Assembly: GCF_900100435.1 (NCBI RefSeq)
Contig: NZ_FNEX01000014.1
Span: forward strand, 153,292-217,291
DNA length: 64,000 nucleotides
Direction: 5' to 3'
DNA from: Pedobacter sp. ok626
GTDB lineage: Bacteria; Bacteroidota; Bacteroidia; Sphingobacteriales; Sphingobacteriaceae
Part shown: positions 34,662 to 43,523 of the stretch, piece by piece
How the letters are laid out: every line of letters starts with the position of its first letter
Numbering within the stretch: position 1 is the first letter of the stretch
Notes under the pieces: model-generated
Databases searched by the model: none
Told to the model about the DNA's origin: nothing
The model's input: only the letters and a program-made list of their open reading frames with translations
Translations under genes and position numbers: made by a program

Positions 34662-36357
34662 GTCTGGGATGGAATCTCAATATGTAATTGGATTGGACTA
34701 TGGTACCGATTCGGCCCGGGCCCTGCTCGTTGACGCACAGACGGGTAAAGAATTAGCTACAGCGGTTCATTCGTATAGCAGATGGAAAGCGGGGAAATAC
34801 TGTGATACGAAAGTGTCACAGTTTCGCCAACATCCACTGGATTATATCGAAGCGATGGAGCTTACGATTAAAACGGTGTTGGCTAAGGTTTCTCCGGAAG
34901 TACGGAAGAATATTAAGGGGATTTCTATCGACACGACAGGTTCTACTCCAGTAGCTGTTGATGAGCAAGGTTGCCCATTAGCCTTACTGCCTCAATTTGC
35001 AGATAATCCAAACGCCATGTTCGTATTGTGGAAGGATCATACGGCAAATACAGAAGCGCAGGAAATTAATGCACTTGCTAAAAAATGGGAGACTGATTTT
35101 ACAAAATATTCTGGCGGGGTCTATTCTTCGGAATGGTTCTGGTCTAAAATTCTTCACATCCTCAGAGTTGACGAAGCGGTGGCGAAAAGTGCTTTTTCAT
35201 GGGTTGAACATTGTGACTGGATGCCGGCATTATTGACTGGTAATACCGATCCGCTGAAATTGAAACGTAGTCGTTGTGCGGCTGGACACAAAGCCATGTG
35301 GCATCCTGAGTTTGAGGGTTTACCTGCTCAGAACTTTCTGAGCGCATTAGATCCTTGCTTATCTGGAATTCGTGGGCGCTTATATTCAGAAACTTATACT
35401 TCTGATGAAAGTGTTGGGACAATTTCAGCTGACTGGGCAAATCGATTGGGACTACCTGATGACGTCGTAGTAGGTGTTGGTGCCCTTGATGCTCATTTTG
35501 GTGCAGTAGGGGCTGCAATCAAGCCTTTTACCTTAGTCAAGGTAATGGGTACATCAACATGTGATATGTTAACAGTCCCTGTAGATGATTTTGATGGTCA
35601 GCTGATCAAAGGAATATGCGGACAGGTTAACGGATCCATTATTCCGGGGATGATCGGTATGGAAGCTGGACAATCTGCATTTGGCGATTATTATTTCTGG
35701 TTTCAGGAGGTACTTTCATTTCCTATAAAAGAGCTTAGTGCCGGCATTTTATCTGCTGCTGAAATTGATCAGATTACTGCAGCTATACTTCCGGCATTAG
35801 CCGAGAAGGCTCGTAAAATCCCTGTAACAGAATTGGATGTTGTAGCCTTAGATTGGATCAATGGCCGTCGTACACCTGATGCCAATCAGCAGTTAAAGGC
35901 GGCAATTATGGGACTTGGCCTGGGGACTGATGCTCCCGCTTTGTTTAAAGCATTTGTAGAGGCTACAGCATTTGGCTCCAAAGCTATTGTTGAGCGCTTT
36001 GAAATGGAAAATGTGCCAATTAATGAGGTGATTGCCATTGGTGGGATTGCTAAAAAGTCCAGTTACATCATGCAGACCCTTGCAGATATTTTAAACGTAA
36101 AGATTGCCGTCGCAACTAGTGAGCAAGTATGTGCATTGGGAGCTGCTATGTTCGCCGCAACGGTTAGCGGTATACATCCGGACATCAGTACTGCACAAAA
36201 AATGATGACCAGTGGTTTTGATCAGGAATACTTTCCAGACAAAGATCGCGCTGTGATTTATGAGCAACTGTACAGGAAGTATAAAAAATTAGGTGATCTG
36301 ATCCAGGATTTTGTTTTACCTGAAGAAGTTTTTGAGCAAAAACCAGTATTACAATAA
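34654..36357 (+). CDS. FGGY-family ribulokinase-like carbohydrate kinase
   Basis: 567 residues from the ATG at 34654, which has an AAGGA-like site upstream; a longer start is less likely. FGGY hallmarks: VIGLDYGTDSARALLVD at the N-terminus, SIDTTGSTPV, and the C-terminal IAIGGIAKKSSYIMQTLADI. It resembles ribulokinases (ATP + ribulose to ribulose 5-phosphate). It overlaps the isomerase gene by 8 bp, so the two act in sequence: aldose to ketose to ketose phosphate. Confidence 0.85.
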   Translation: MLKSGMESQYVIGLDYGTDSARALLVDAQTGKELATAVHSYSRWKAGKYCDTKVSQFRQHPLDYIEAMELTIKTVLAKVSPEVRKNIKGISIDTTGSTPVAVDEQGCPLALLPQFADNPNAMFVLWKDHTANTEAQEINALAKKWETDFTKYSGGVYSSEWFWSKILHILRVDEAVAKSAFSWVEHCDWMPALLTGNTDPLKLKRSRCAAGHKAMWHPEFEGLPAQNFLSALDPCLSGIRGRLYSETYTSDESVGTISADWANRLGLPDDVVVGVGALDAHFGAVGAAIKPFTLVKVMGTSTCDMLTVPVDDFDGQLIKGICGQVNGSIIPGMIGMEAGQSAFGDYYFWFQEVLSFPIKELSAGILSAAEIDQITAAILPALAEKARKIPVTELDVVALDWINGRRTPDANQQLKAAIMGLGLGTDAPALFKAFVEATAFGSKAIVERFEMENVPINEVIAIGGIAKKSSYIMQTLADILNVKIAVATSEQVCALGAAMFAATVSGIHPDISTAQKMMTSGFDQEYFPDKDRAVIYEQLYRKYKKLGDLIQDFVLPEEVFEQKPVLQ

Positions 36358-36365
36358 AGAATAGA

Positions 36366-37217
36366 ATGAAATTATATAAAACGCTAAAAGGCATATTTAT
36401 TTCAAAAGGTGATGCCAATTACCTTATTGAAAACCATAATTGGGACAATTTAATCAATAGAGATGATTTGTATACTTACCTGCAATTTCTTATATCTTCC
36501 TTAGTACCAGTTCAAGATGATGCTTTTGCTGCATCAGATCTGGAGGCTCCTATAGCACAACAAGAAATTTGGGCTGCAGGCGTTACCTATCTGCGCAGTC
36601 GCGAAGCGAGGATGGAAGAGGCAAAGGAAAGTGGTGGAGCTGATTTTTACGATAAAGTATATCATGCAGAACGTCCAGAGCTTTTTTTCAAATCAACAGC
36701 CGCACGTTGTGTAGGCACTGGAAAATCGGTTCATATCAGAAGAGACACGACCTGGAATGTTCCAGAGCCTGAGTTAACCTTGTTTGCGACTTCAAGCGGT
36801 AAAATTGTGGGGTATACGATTGGAAATGATATGAGTTCTCGTGATATTGAAGGCGAGAATCCTTTATATCTGCCACAGGCAAAATGCTATGATAATGCTG
36901 CAGCTATAGGTCCCTGTTTATATGTTCCAGAACAGCCGATTGATCCAGATACAAAAATCCTTATGAATATTGAAAGGGATGGCCTGGAGGTGTTTAAGGG
37001 CGAGATCTCCATCAACCAAATGAAGCGTAGTCATACTGAATTAATTGGCTACCTTTTTAGGGAGACCAGCTTTGTTCATGGCGTTTATTTAATGACAGGC
37101 ACTTGTTTGGTGCCACCTAATGAATTTACGTTGAGAGAGAAAGATATCGTTAACATCAGTATTGAAGAAATAGGCACTTTGACCAATACGGTCTCATTTA
37201 AAAATATCGAATTATAA
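36366..37217 (+). CDS. fumarylacetoacetate hydrolase-family protein, candidate 2-keto-3-deoxy-sugar-acid dehydratase
   Basis: 283 residues of the FAH fold: EIWAAGVTYLRSREA, ELFFKSTAARCVG, PEPELTLFATSSGKIVGYTIGNDMSSRDIEGENP (metal-binding Glu residues of PEPEL) and MTGTCLVPP. A FAH member, KdaD of Sulfolobus, dehydrates 2-keto-3-deoxy-D-arabinonate to 2-oxoglutarate semialdehyde, and the dehydrogenase next door takes that product. The reaction here is inferred. Stop and the next ATG overlap (TAATG). Confidence 0.75.
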   Translation: MKLYKTLKGIFISKGDANYLIENHNWDNLINRDDLYTYLQFLISSLVPVQDDAFAASDLEAPIAQQEIWAAGVTYLRSREARMEEAKESGGADFYDKVYHAERPELFFKSTAARCVGTGKSVHIRRDTTWNVPEPELTLFATSSGKIVGYTIGNDMSSRDIEGENPLYLPQAKCYDNAAAIGPCLYVPEQPIDPDTKILMNIERDGLEVFKGEISINQMKRSHTELIGYLFRETSFVHGVYLMTGTCLVPPNEFTLREKDIVNISIEEIGTLTNTVSFKNIEL

Positions 37218-38794
37218 TGAATTTAACAGGAAAACAGATCATTGGGAATGATCTTGCAGGGGGCGGAACAAATTCCTTTCAGGCGATAAATCCAAAAAAT
37301 GGAGAAAAATTAGCTACTGCTTTTTTAGAAGCAACAGCAACAGAAGTTGAAGCGGCAGCAGTTAAGGCTAGTCAGGCTTTTCAACTATATCGTGTTAAGA
37401 GCGGAGAGGAACGTGCTCTTTTCTTAGAAACCATTGCCAGCGAAATAGAAGCTTTGGGACCTGAGTTGATAGAGCGCTGTGTTTCAGAGTCAGGATTGCC
37501 TGTTGGCCGTATCGAGGGCGAACGTGGTAGAACTATGGGACAGTTGCTATTGTTCGCGCAGTTTTTGAGAGAAGGATCTTGGGTACAGGCAACAATTGAT
37601 ACAGCAATGCCAGATCGTAAACCATTGCCAAAACCAGATATTCGTTCTATGCAAAAGGCATTGGGACCTGTGCTTGTATTTGGTGCAAGTAATTTTCCAT
37701 TGGCATTTTCAGTTGCCGGTGGCGATACCGTTTCGGCTTTGGCAGCGGGTTGCCCTGTAATTGTAAAAGCACATCCTGCCCATCCTGGAACTTGTGAATT
37801 AATCGCTACAGCAATCATCAGCGCAGCAAAGAAAACCAATATGCCAGATGGCGTATTTTCTATGTTACATGGAGGGATCGCAATTGGTACATCATTAGTG
37901 ATGCGTCCAGAAATAAAGGCAATTGGATTTACAGGATCGTACACAGGCGGTAAGGCTATCTTTGACGCTGCTGCAAGTAGAGCAGAACCTATCCCGGTGT
38001 ATGCCGAAATGGGGAGTGTAAACCCGGTATTTGTTTTGCCAGGTGCGATAAAAGATACAGCAGATAGTATTGCCCAGGGTTTTAGTAACTCTGTAAATTT
38101 AGGTGTAGGTCAGTTTTGCACAAATCCGGGTATGCTTTTGCTTCAAAGATCTGCTGAAAGTAATTCGTTCCTTAATCAGGTTGCTATAGAATTTGCTGCA
38201 TCTTCAGGCGGTACTATGTTGACTCCGGGGATACAAAGTGCTTATACCAAACGTACAGCGCAGACTAAATCGCTGAATGGGGTTAAATTATTGGCCGAGG
38301 GCAAAACTTCTGAAGATTTTACTGGTGTTACTCCAGCACTTTTCTATACCAATGTGCAGAACCTTCAACAACATGAATCGCTTGCAGAGGAGAATTTTGG
38401 GCCTTCAAGTATAATTGTTCAGGCAGAAGAAAAGGAAGACCTGTTGAAAATAGCTTCAGAATTATCGGGACATCTAACGGCTACTGTTTTTGGAACGCCA
38501 GAAGACCTTGAAACATACAAAGAACTACTTTATATTTTGGAGCAGAAAGCTGGAAGGTTGATCATTAATACTTTTCCTACTGGTGTAGAGGTTACACACG
38601 CTATGGTACATGGTGGACCGTTTCCAGCGACTACCAATGCTAGCAGTACTTCAGTAGGGACAAACGCGATTTATCGTTTTACAAGACCCGTTGCTTATCA
38701 GGGCTTCTCTGAGGCGTTATTGCCAGCAGAACTTAAGGATAGCAATCCTTTAAACATTACAAGGAAAATTAACGGGAAATGGAAAGGGTTTTAA
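37217..38794 (+). CDS. NADP-type aldehyde dehydrogenase, likely 2-oxoglutarate semialdehyde dehydrogenase
   Basis: 525 residues. ALDH superfamily: GASNFPLAFSVAGGD, TGSYTGGKAIFDAA, the catalytic Glu in VYAEMGSVNP and nucleophile Cys301 in VGQFCTNPG. The extended length and PVPEMG-type sequence place it near alpha-ketoglutarate semialdehyde dehydrogenases. Product would be 2-oxoglutarate. Coupled by TAATG to the FAH gene and overlapping the next gene by 16 bp. Confidence 0.88.
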   Translation: MNLTGKQIIGNDLAGGGTNSFQAINPKNGEKLATAFLEATATEVEAAAVKASQAFQLYRVKSGEERALFLETIASEIEALGPELIERCVSESGLPVGRIEGERGRTMGQLLLFAQFLREGSWVQATIDTAMPDRKPLPKPDIRSMQKALGPVLVFGASNFPLAFSVAGGDTVSALAAGCPVIVKAHPAHPGTCELIATAIISAAKKTNMPDGVFSMLHGGIAIGTSLVMRPEIKAIGFTGSYTGGKAIFDAAASRAEPIPVYAEMGSVNPVFVLPGAIKDTADSIAQGFSNSVNLGVGQFCTNPGMLLLQRSAESNSFLNQVAIEFAASSGGTMLTPGIQSAYTKRTAQTKSLNGVKLLAEGKTSEDFTGVTPALFYTNVQNLQQHESLAEENFGPSSIIVQAEEKEDLLKIASELSGHLTATVFGTPEDLETYKELLYILEQKAGRLIINTFPTGVEVTHAMVHGGPFPATTNASSTSVGTNAIYRFTRPVAYQGFSEALLPAELKDSNPLNITRKINGKWKGF

Positions 38795-40449
38795 AGGTTC
38801 ATCCAGCAGATAATGTTATTGTTGCCCTTCAGAATTTAAAGGAAGGCGAAGTTGTTGTTTATGACAATGAGGAGTTTGTTCTACTGGAAGATATTGACGC
38901 AAAACACAAATTCGTAACGAAACACCTACAGGTAGGAGATGAAGTGATCATGTATGGGGTTCTGGTTGGCAAGGCTCAGCAGGAAATTAAAATCGGACAA
39001 CGTATAAGCACCACCAATCTAAAACATGATGCCGAAGATTTTTCTGTTGCAAAACGCAAACAATTACCTAAGTGGCAAGCTCCGAATGTAGACAAATGGA
39101 TAAACAGAACCTTTAACGGCTATCATCGATCGGATGGAAAGGTTGGGACGGCTAATTACTGGTTAGTCATTCCATTGGTTTTCTGTGAAAATAAAAATAT
39201 CCTTAAACTTAGGGATGCATTTGATAAGGCGCTGGGTTTTGGCCAAACTGAAGCCTATGAAAATCAGGTGGCAGATTTAGTGGCAAGCTACAAGGTTGGC
39301 GGACTAGAGTTGGTGAAGGCTTATCAGCCAAAAGAATTTGCCGCTCAAAAGGGCGCTTCTGGTACTGGAAATCTGGAGAAGCTCTTTGCCAATGTGGATG
39401 GTATTAAGTTTTTGACGCATGAAATGGGCTGTGGTTGCACCAATGAAGATGCGCAGCGTTTGGCCGCTCTATTTGCTGCCTATGCTTGTAATCCAAATGT
39501 TGGCGGGATTACCATTTTAAGCCTGGGGTGTCAGAAAACAAGGTTCGAAGACTTTCATGAAGAGGTTAAAATACGTAATTCAAGATTTGACAAACCTATA
39601 TTGTTTTTTGAGCAGCAACAATATGGTACCGAAAGTGCAATGCTTTCGGCGGCGATAAAAGAAACCTTTATCGGCTTAACAGAATTAAACAAAGTTAAAC
39701 GTACACCAGCACCGCTTTCGGCCTTAACCATCGGATTGAAATGTGGCGGAAGTGACGGATTCTCAGGTATTTCGGCAAACCCAGTTTTGGGACATTTGTC
39801 AGATTTGCTGGTCGCCTTGAATGGAAAGACACTCCTCGCCGAGTTCCCAGAACTTTGCGGTGTGGAGCAGGAGTTAATTAATCGTTGTGAAGAGGAGAGT
39901 GCTGCGTTTAAGTTCGAACACTTGATGCGCTCTTATGTTGCTATAGCAGAAGCTCAACATGCCGGATTTGACATGAACCCATCTGCTGGAAACATTAAAG
40001 ACGGATTAATTACAGATGCCATTAAATCTGCTGGTGCTGCCAAAAAAGGTGGAACTGCGCCTATTAAAAGTGTACTAAATTATACTGAACTTCCTAAAGC
40101 ACCTGGATTACATTTGGTGTGTACACCCGGCAATGACGTACTCGCAACAACGGGACAGACGGCTAGTGGAGCAACAATCATTTTATTTACAACAGGCTTG
40201 GGCACACCAACAGGTAACCCGGTTTGCCCGATCGTAAAAATAGCCACCAATTCTATATTAGCTCAAAAAATGCCAGATATTATAGATTTTGATTGTGGTG
40301 GAATCATCAGAGGGGAATCTACAATTGAACAAAAGGCAGAGGAATTACTGGATTATTGTATTAAACTTGCAAACGGAGATTATTTAACCAAGTCTCAATT
40401 GCTGAGACAGGATGATTTTATTCCATGGCAACAGAATGTTAACCTTTAA
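38779..40449 (+). CDS. UxaA-family altronate/galactarate-type dehydratase
   Basis: 556 residues in one chain. N-terminal SAF domain (about 1-95), then the UxaA core: DGKVGTANYWLVIPLVFCEN, HEMGCGCTNEDAQR with cysteines, LKCGGSDGFSGISANP and GNDVLATTGQTASGA. Members dehydrate sugar acids (D-altronate, galactarate and others) to 2-keto-3-deoxy acids. In this operon it would supply the substrate of the FAH or DHDPS-type enzyme. A pentonate or aldaric acid is likely; not decided by sequence. Confidence 0.88.
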   Translation: MERVLKVHPADNVIVALQNLKEGEVVVYDNEEFVLLEDIDAKHKFVTKHLQVGDEVIMYGVLVGKAQQEIKIGQRISTTNLKHDAEDFSVAKRKQLPKWQAPNVDKWINRTFNGYHRSDGKVGTANYWLVIPLVFCENKNILKLRDAFDKALGFGQTEAYENQVADLVASYKVGGLELVKAYQPKEFAAQKGASGTGNLEKLFANVDGIKFLTHEMGCGCTNEDAQRLAALFAAYACNPNVGGITILSLGCQKTRFEDFHEEVKIRNSRFDKPILFFEQQQYGTESAMLSAAIKETFIGLTELNKVKRTPAPLSALTIGLKCGGSDGFSGISANPVLGHLSDLLVALNGKTLLAEFPELCGVEQELINRCEEESAAFKFEHLMRSYVAIAEAQHAGFDMNPSAGNIKDGLITDAIKSAGAAKKGGTAPIKSVLNYTELPKAPGLHLVCTPGNDVLATTGQTASGATIILFTTGLGTPTGNPVCPIVKIATNSILAQKMPDIIDFDCGGIIRGESTIEQKAEELLDYCIKLANGDYLTKSQLLRQDDFIPWQQNVNL

Positions 40450-40453
40450 TTAT

Positions 40454-40482
40454 TGATAAGATACTACATAATGTAGAGAAAA
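40454..40482 (+). promoter_or_regulatory. 29-bp regulon element, SSS transporter promoter
   Basis: TGATAAGATA, CTACATAATG, TAGAGAAAA. A perfect -7 box TACTTTTG sits 58 bp downstream at 40512-40519, predicting a start near 40526. The transporter ATG at 40542 then follows a short leader. This argues against the in-frame ATG at 40491. Confidence 0.7.
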
Positions 40483-40541
40483 TCTATAATATGATCGTAT
40501 TCTTAACGGGATACTTTTGTATAACCTTATATAAATTAACA

Positions 40542-42104
40542 ATGAAAAACCTACCAATATTAGACCTAGCTATTATACTCGCCTACCTTGTGGGCATGGT
40601 AATGGTTGGTGTTTACTTTTCCCGTAGAAACAAAAACCCTGAACAATATTCCAAAGCCTCGGGTTCCATACCTGGCTGGGCTATTGGATTATCTATTTAT
40701 GCTACTTTTTTAAGCAGTAATACCTTTCTAGGTGTACCGGGTAAAGCTTTTGGTTCCAATTGGAATGCCTTTGTATTCAGTATTTCTATGCCACTTGCAG
40801 CTTGGGTTGCCGCTAAATATTTTGTGCCATTTTATAGGAATACCGGTGAGGTTTCGGCTTATACAAACCTCGAAAAGCGTTTCGGACCATGGGCTCGTAC
40901 TTATGCCGTAGTTTGTTTTTTACTTACGCAATTGGCTCGTATGGGCTCGATATTTTTTGGTATCTCCCTAACACTACAAGCATTAACCGGCTACAATATG
41001 CAGGTGATCATGCTGGTAACAGGTATCTGTATTGTTATTTATACGGTAATGGGAGGTATTGAAGCCGTAATATGGACCGAAGTTGTACAGGGCATATTGA
41101 AAACGCTTGGTGCAATTTTGATCATCTACCTGGTTGTGTCCAATATGCCTGGTGGGGTGTCAAAGATTATGGAAATTGGTAGTAGAGACAATAAGTTCAG
41201 TCTGGGGAGCTTTAGTCCTGATTTTACGCAAACTACATTCTGGGTGATATTATTATATGGTTTCTTTATTAACCTTAATAATTTTGGAATGGATCAGAAT
41301 TATGTACAACGCTATCATACGGCTTCCTCTGCAAAAGAGGCTTCTAAATCTGTATGGCTTTGTGTATGGATTTATGTACCAGCGTCCTTATTGTTTTTTG
41401 TAATAGGAAGCTGTCTGTATGCATACTATCAGGTTAATCCGGAGATGATAGAGCCTGTTAAATTGCAGGTGGCAGCTGAGCGTTTAGGCGCGGGGGTATC
41501 GGCAATAGACATCCAGAATTTGGCAGCAACGCTTCAACCTGCAGATTATGGAGATAAGGTAATGCCACATTTTATGGTAACAATGATCCCGACTGGGCTA
41601 GTTGGCCTGATTGTTTCGGCTATTCTTTCTGCGGCAATGAGTACCATCAGTTCAGGAATGAACGCTTCCGCCACCGTATTTACTGAGGATATTTATAAAC
41701 GTTATTTTAAGCCTGGCATTAATGATAAGCAAAACATGAGGCTATTGCATATCTCAACCGTGGTGTTTGGTGTGGTCGGTATGATATGTGGTATTGCTAT
41801 GATTGGTGTAAAAAGTATTCTGGATATCTGGTGGCAGTTGTCGGGGATATTTGCGGGGGGGATGCTTGGTCTATTCCTTTTGGGGATCATCAGCAAGAAA
41901 TCTGGTAATATGGAAGCTTTTGCAGGTACGATAGTCGGTCTAATGGTTATCCTATGGATGTCGCTTTCTTATTTAATCCCTGAGCAATATGCTTACCTCA
42001 GAAATCCATTAAATGCCAATATGATCATTGTGGTAGGTACGCTCTCTATCTTTTTAACGGGTACAATTATTACACGATTCAAAGGGAAAGTGGCAGCAGC
42101 GTAA
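40542..42104 (+). CDS. sodium:solute symporter (SSS family), sugar or sugar-acid uptake
   Basis: 520 residues from the ATG at 40542, fixed by the promoter call at 40512. About 13-14 hydrophobic segments and SSS motifs: LAYLVGMVMVGVYFSRRNKN, AIGLSIYATFLSSNTFLGVP and VSAILSAAMSTISSGMNASATV (Na+ site). It sits alone in its own transcription unit within the regulon and likely imports the substrate of the enzymes. Confidence 0.88.
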   Translation: MKNLPILDLAIILAYLVGMVMVGVYFSRRNKNPEQYSKASGSIPGWAIGLSIYATFLSSNTFLGVPGKAFGSNWNAFVFSISMPLAAWVAAKYFVPFYRNTGEVSAYTNLEKRFGPWARTYAVVCFLLTQLARMGSIFFGISLTLQALTGYNMQVIMLVTGICIVIYTVMGGIEAVIWTEVVQGILKTLGAILIIYLVVSNMPGGVSKIMEIGSRDNKFSLGSFSPDFTQTTFWVILLYGFFINLNNFGMDQNYVQRYHTASSAKEASKSVWLCVWIYVPASLLFFVIGSCLYAYYQVNPEMIEPVKLQVAAERLGAGVSAIDIQNLAATLQPADYGDKVMPHFMVTMIPTGLVGLIVSAILSAAMSTISSGMNASATVFTEDIYKRYFKPGINDKQNMRLLHISTVVFGVVGMICGIAMIGVKSILDIWWQLSGIFAGGMLGLFLLGIISKKSGNMEAFAGTIVGLMVILWMSLSYLIPEQYAYLRNPLNANMIIVVGTLSIFLTGTIITRFKGKVAAA

Positions 42105-42144
42105 AATCCAACATTCGAAACACCATGATATGGTGGCTAAATAA

Positions 42145-42190
42145 TTTAAACAGAAAAAGCATTATGTAAGTAATGCTTTTTCTGTTTAAA
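42145..42190 (+). terminator. 20-bp perfect stem-loop after the transporter gene
   Basis: The arms 42145-42164 and 42171-42190 are a perfect 20-bp inverted repeat (core AAAAAGCATTA/TAATGCTTTTT) around the loop TGTAAG. T residues in the second arm give terminator character in both directions. Confidence 0.8.
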
Positions 42191-42255
42191 AGGGTTTATC
42201 TCTGACGTATTCATTGTCAATTAATTTGTCATGGATTATCGAAAAGTAACATTTT

Positions 42256-42284
42256 TGATAAGATCATACATAAGCTGGAGAAAA
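42256..42284 (+). promoter_or_regulatory. 29-bp regulon element, DHDPS-family gene promoter
   Basis: TGATAAGATC, ATACATAAGC, TGGAGAAAA. A -7 box TACTTTTG lies 58 bp downstream at 42314-42321, giving a start near 42328. Confidence 0.7.
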
Positions 42285-42392
42285 TGCACCATATGATATC
42301 GCTTTTACCCTGATACTTTTGTATTAGTAGCGCATCGATGCTAAGCAATGATAGCTAAACAAGGATTGATATCTCATGAAAAAAAAAATATA

Positions 42393-43331
42393 ATGAACAA
42401 ATCAGAAAAAGGATTTATACCAGTAATGCTTACGCCATTTAAAGACAATGGCGAGATTGATTTTGATGGACTGACAAAACTAACAGAATTATATATTGAA
42501 GCAGGTGCGGCAGGCTTATTTGCAAATTGCCTATCAAGTGAAATGTTTGAACTTACCGAAGGAGAAAGGCTTAAAGTAGTTGACCATGTTGTGAAATCTG
42601 CTCAAGGCGCTGTTCCGGTGGTGGCAACAGGTACTTTTGGTGGTCCGATAGCAGAACAGGCCGACTTTGTAAAACAGATTTATAACTGCGGTGTAGAGGC
42701 TGTAATTGGTATTACTGGTCTATTGGCGGGCGAGCACGATGGTGATGATGTGTTTGATGCAAATGTAGCCAGCTTATTAGATTTAACGGAGCAAATTCCT
42801 ATGGGATTTTATGAATGCCCTGTTCCTTACAAACGCTTAATTTCTCCAGCACAACTCGGTCGTCTGGTAGCTACGGGCAGGGTGACTTATCATAAAGACA
42901 CTTGTTTGGATATAGAACAGGTGAAAGCTAAGATTGCTGCAACTCAAGGTCATAAATTTGGTTTGTACGATGCTTATATGGCGCATGCAGTGGCCTCTTT
43001 AAAAGCCGGATCGGCAGGTCTCTCTTGCATACAAGGAAACTTTTTTCCTGAATTGATTGTGTGGTTATGCAATAATTACGACAACAATGATTTAAAGCTT
43101 GAGGTGGACAAGGTACAGCAGTTCTTTATCGACAATATGGATGTGATGCATAATGTATATCCTATAATTTCGAAGTATTATCTGCAAAAGAGAGGTTTGA
43201 ATATCTCTACTTTTACAAGAAGAAATGACGTGGGGATTTTCGATGCAAAAATTAAAACTGATATAGATGCATTGAGTGGCAGATATGACATTTTAAAAGG
43301 TGAACTGGAAATAAAATTCGAAGTAGCTTAG
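42393..43331 (+). CDS. dihydrodipicolinate synthase-superfamily lyase or dehydratase
   Basis: 312 residues from the ATG at 42393 (in-frame ATG at 42348 gives a polar extension). DHDPS/NAL barrel: GFIPVMLTPFKDNGEIDFDG, the Schiff-base Lys in TYHKDTC, the Tyr in GFYECP. The usual GTTGE is GLFANCLSSE, so it is not a housekeeping DHDPS. Possible reactions: L-2-keto-3-deoxyarabonate dehydratase, 5-keto-4-deoxyglucarate dehydratase or a KDG-like aldolase. Own promoter with the regulon element. Confidence 0.8.
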   Translation: MNKSEKGFIPVMLTPFKDNGEIDFDGLTKLTELYIEAGAAGLFANCLSSEMFELTEGERLKVVDHVVKSAQGAVPVVATGTFGGPIAEQADFVKQIYNCGVEAVIGITGLLAGEHDGDDVFDANVASLLDLTEQIPMGFYECPVPYKRLISPAQLGRLVATGRVTYHKDTCLDIEQVKAKIAATQGHKFGLYDAYMAHAVASLKAGSAGLSCIQGNFFPELIVWLCNNYDNNDLKLEVDKVQQFFIDNMDVMHNVYPIISKYYLQKRGLNISTFTRRNDVGIFDAKIKTDIDALSGRYDILKGELEIKFEVA

Positions 43332-43353
43332 TTTAAAAAAGTTTTTAGTACGG

Positions 43354-43390
43354 ATAGAAAAGGGTCGCTTTGCCAGCGATCCTTTTCTAT
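43354..43390 (+). terminator. terminator after the DHDPS-family gene
   Basis: A 16-bp stem with one wobble pair: ATAGAAAAGGGTCGCT (43354-43369) pairs with AGCGATCCTTTTCTAT (43375-43390). T-rich second arm. Confidence 0.75.
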
Positions 43391-43430
43391 TTAAACAGAA
43401 TGCTGTTTGTACAAGGAAACATTCAGAATA

Positions 43431-43459
43431 TGATAATTTAGTACAGTAAGTGGAGAAAA
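43431..43459 (+). promoter_or_regulatory. 29-bp regulon element, FG-GAP gene promoter
   Basis: TGATAATTTA, GTACAGTAAG, TGGAGAAAA. A -7-like box TAATTTAG lies 58 bp downstream at 43489-43496, with one mismatch to TAnnTTTG. Predicted start near 43503 and the ATG at 43524. Confidence 0.6.
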
Positions 43460-43523
43460 TATATAACAAGCCTATCTTAGCATAAGGTTAATTTAGGTTA
43501 CCGCTAACGAGCTATTTAAAAAT

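Noticed and set aside
37381..37944. 187-codon minus-strand frame inside the aldehyde dehydrogenase gene
   Set aside because: It lies wholly within a well-conserved ALDH gene on the other strand and has no family resemblance.
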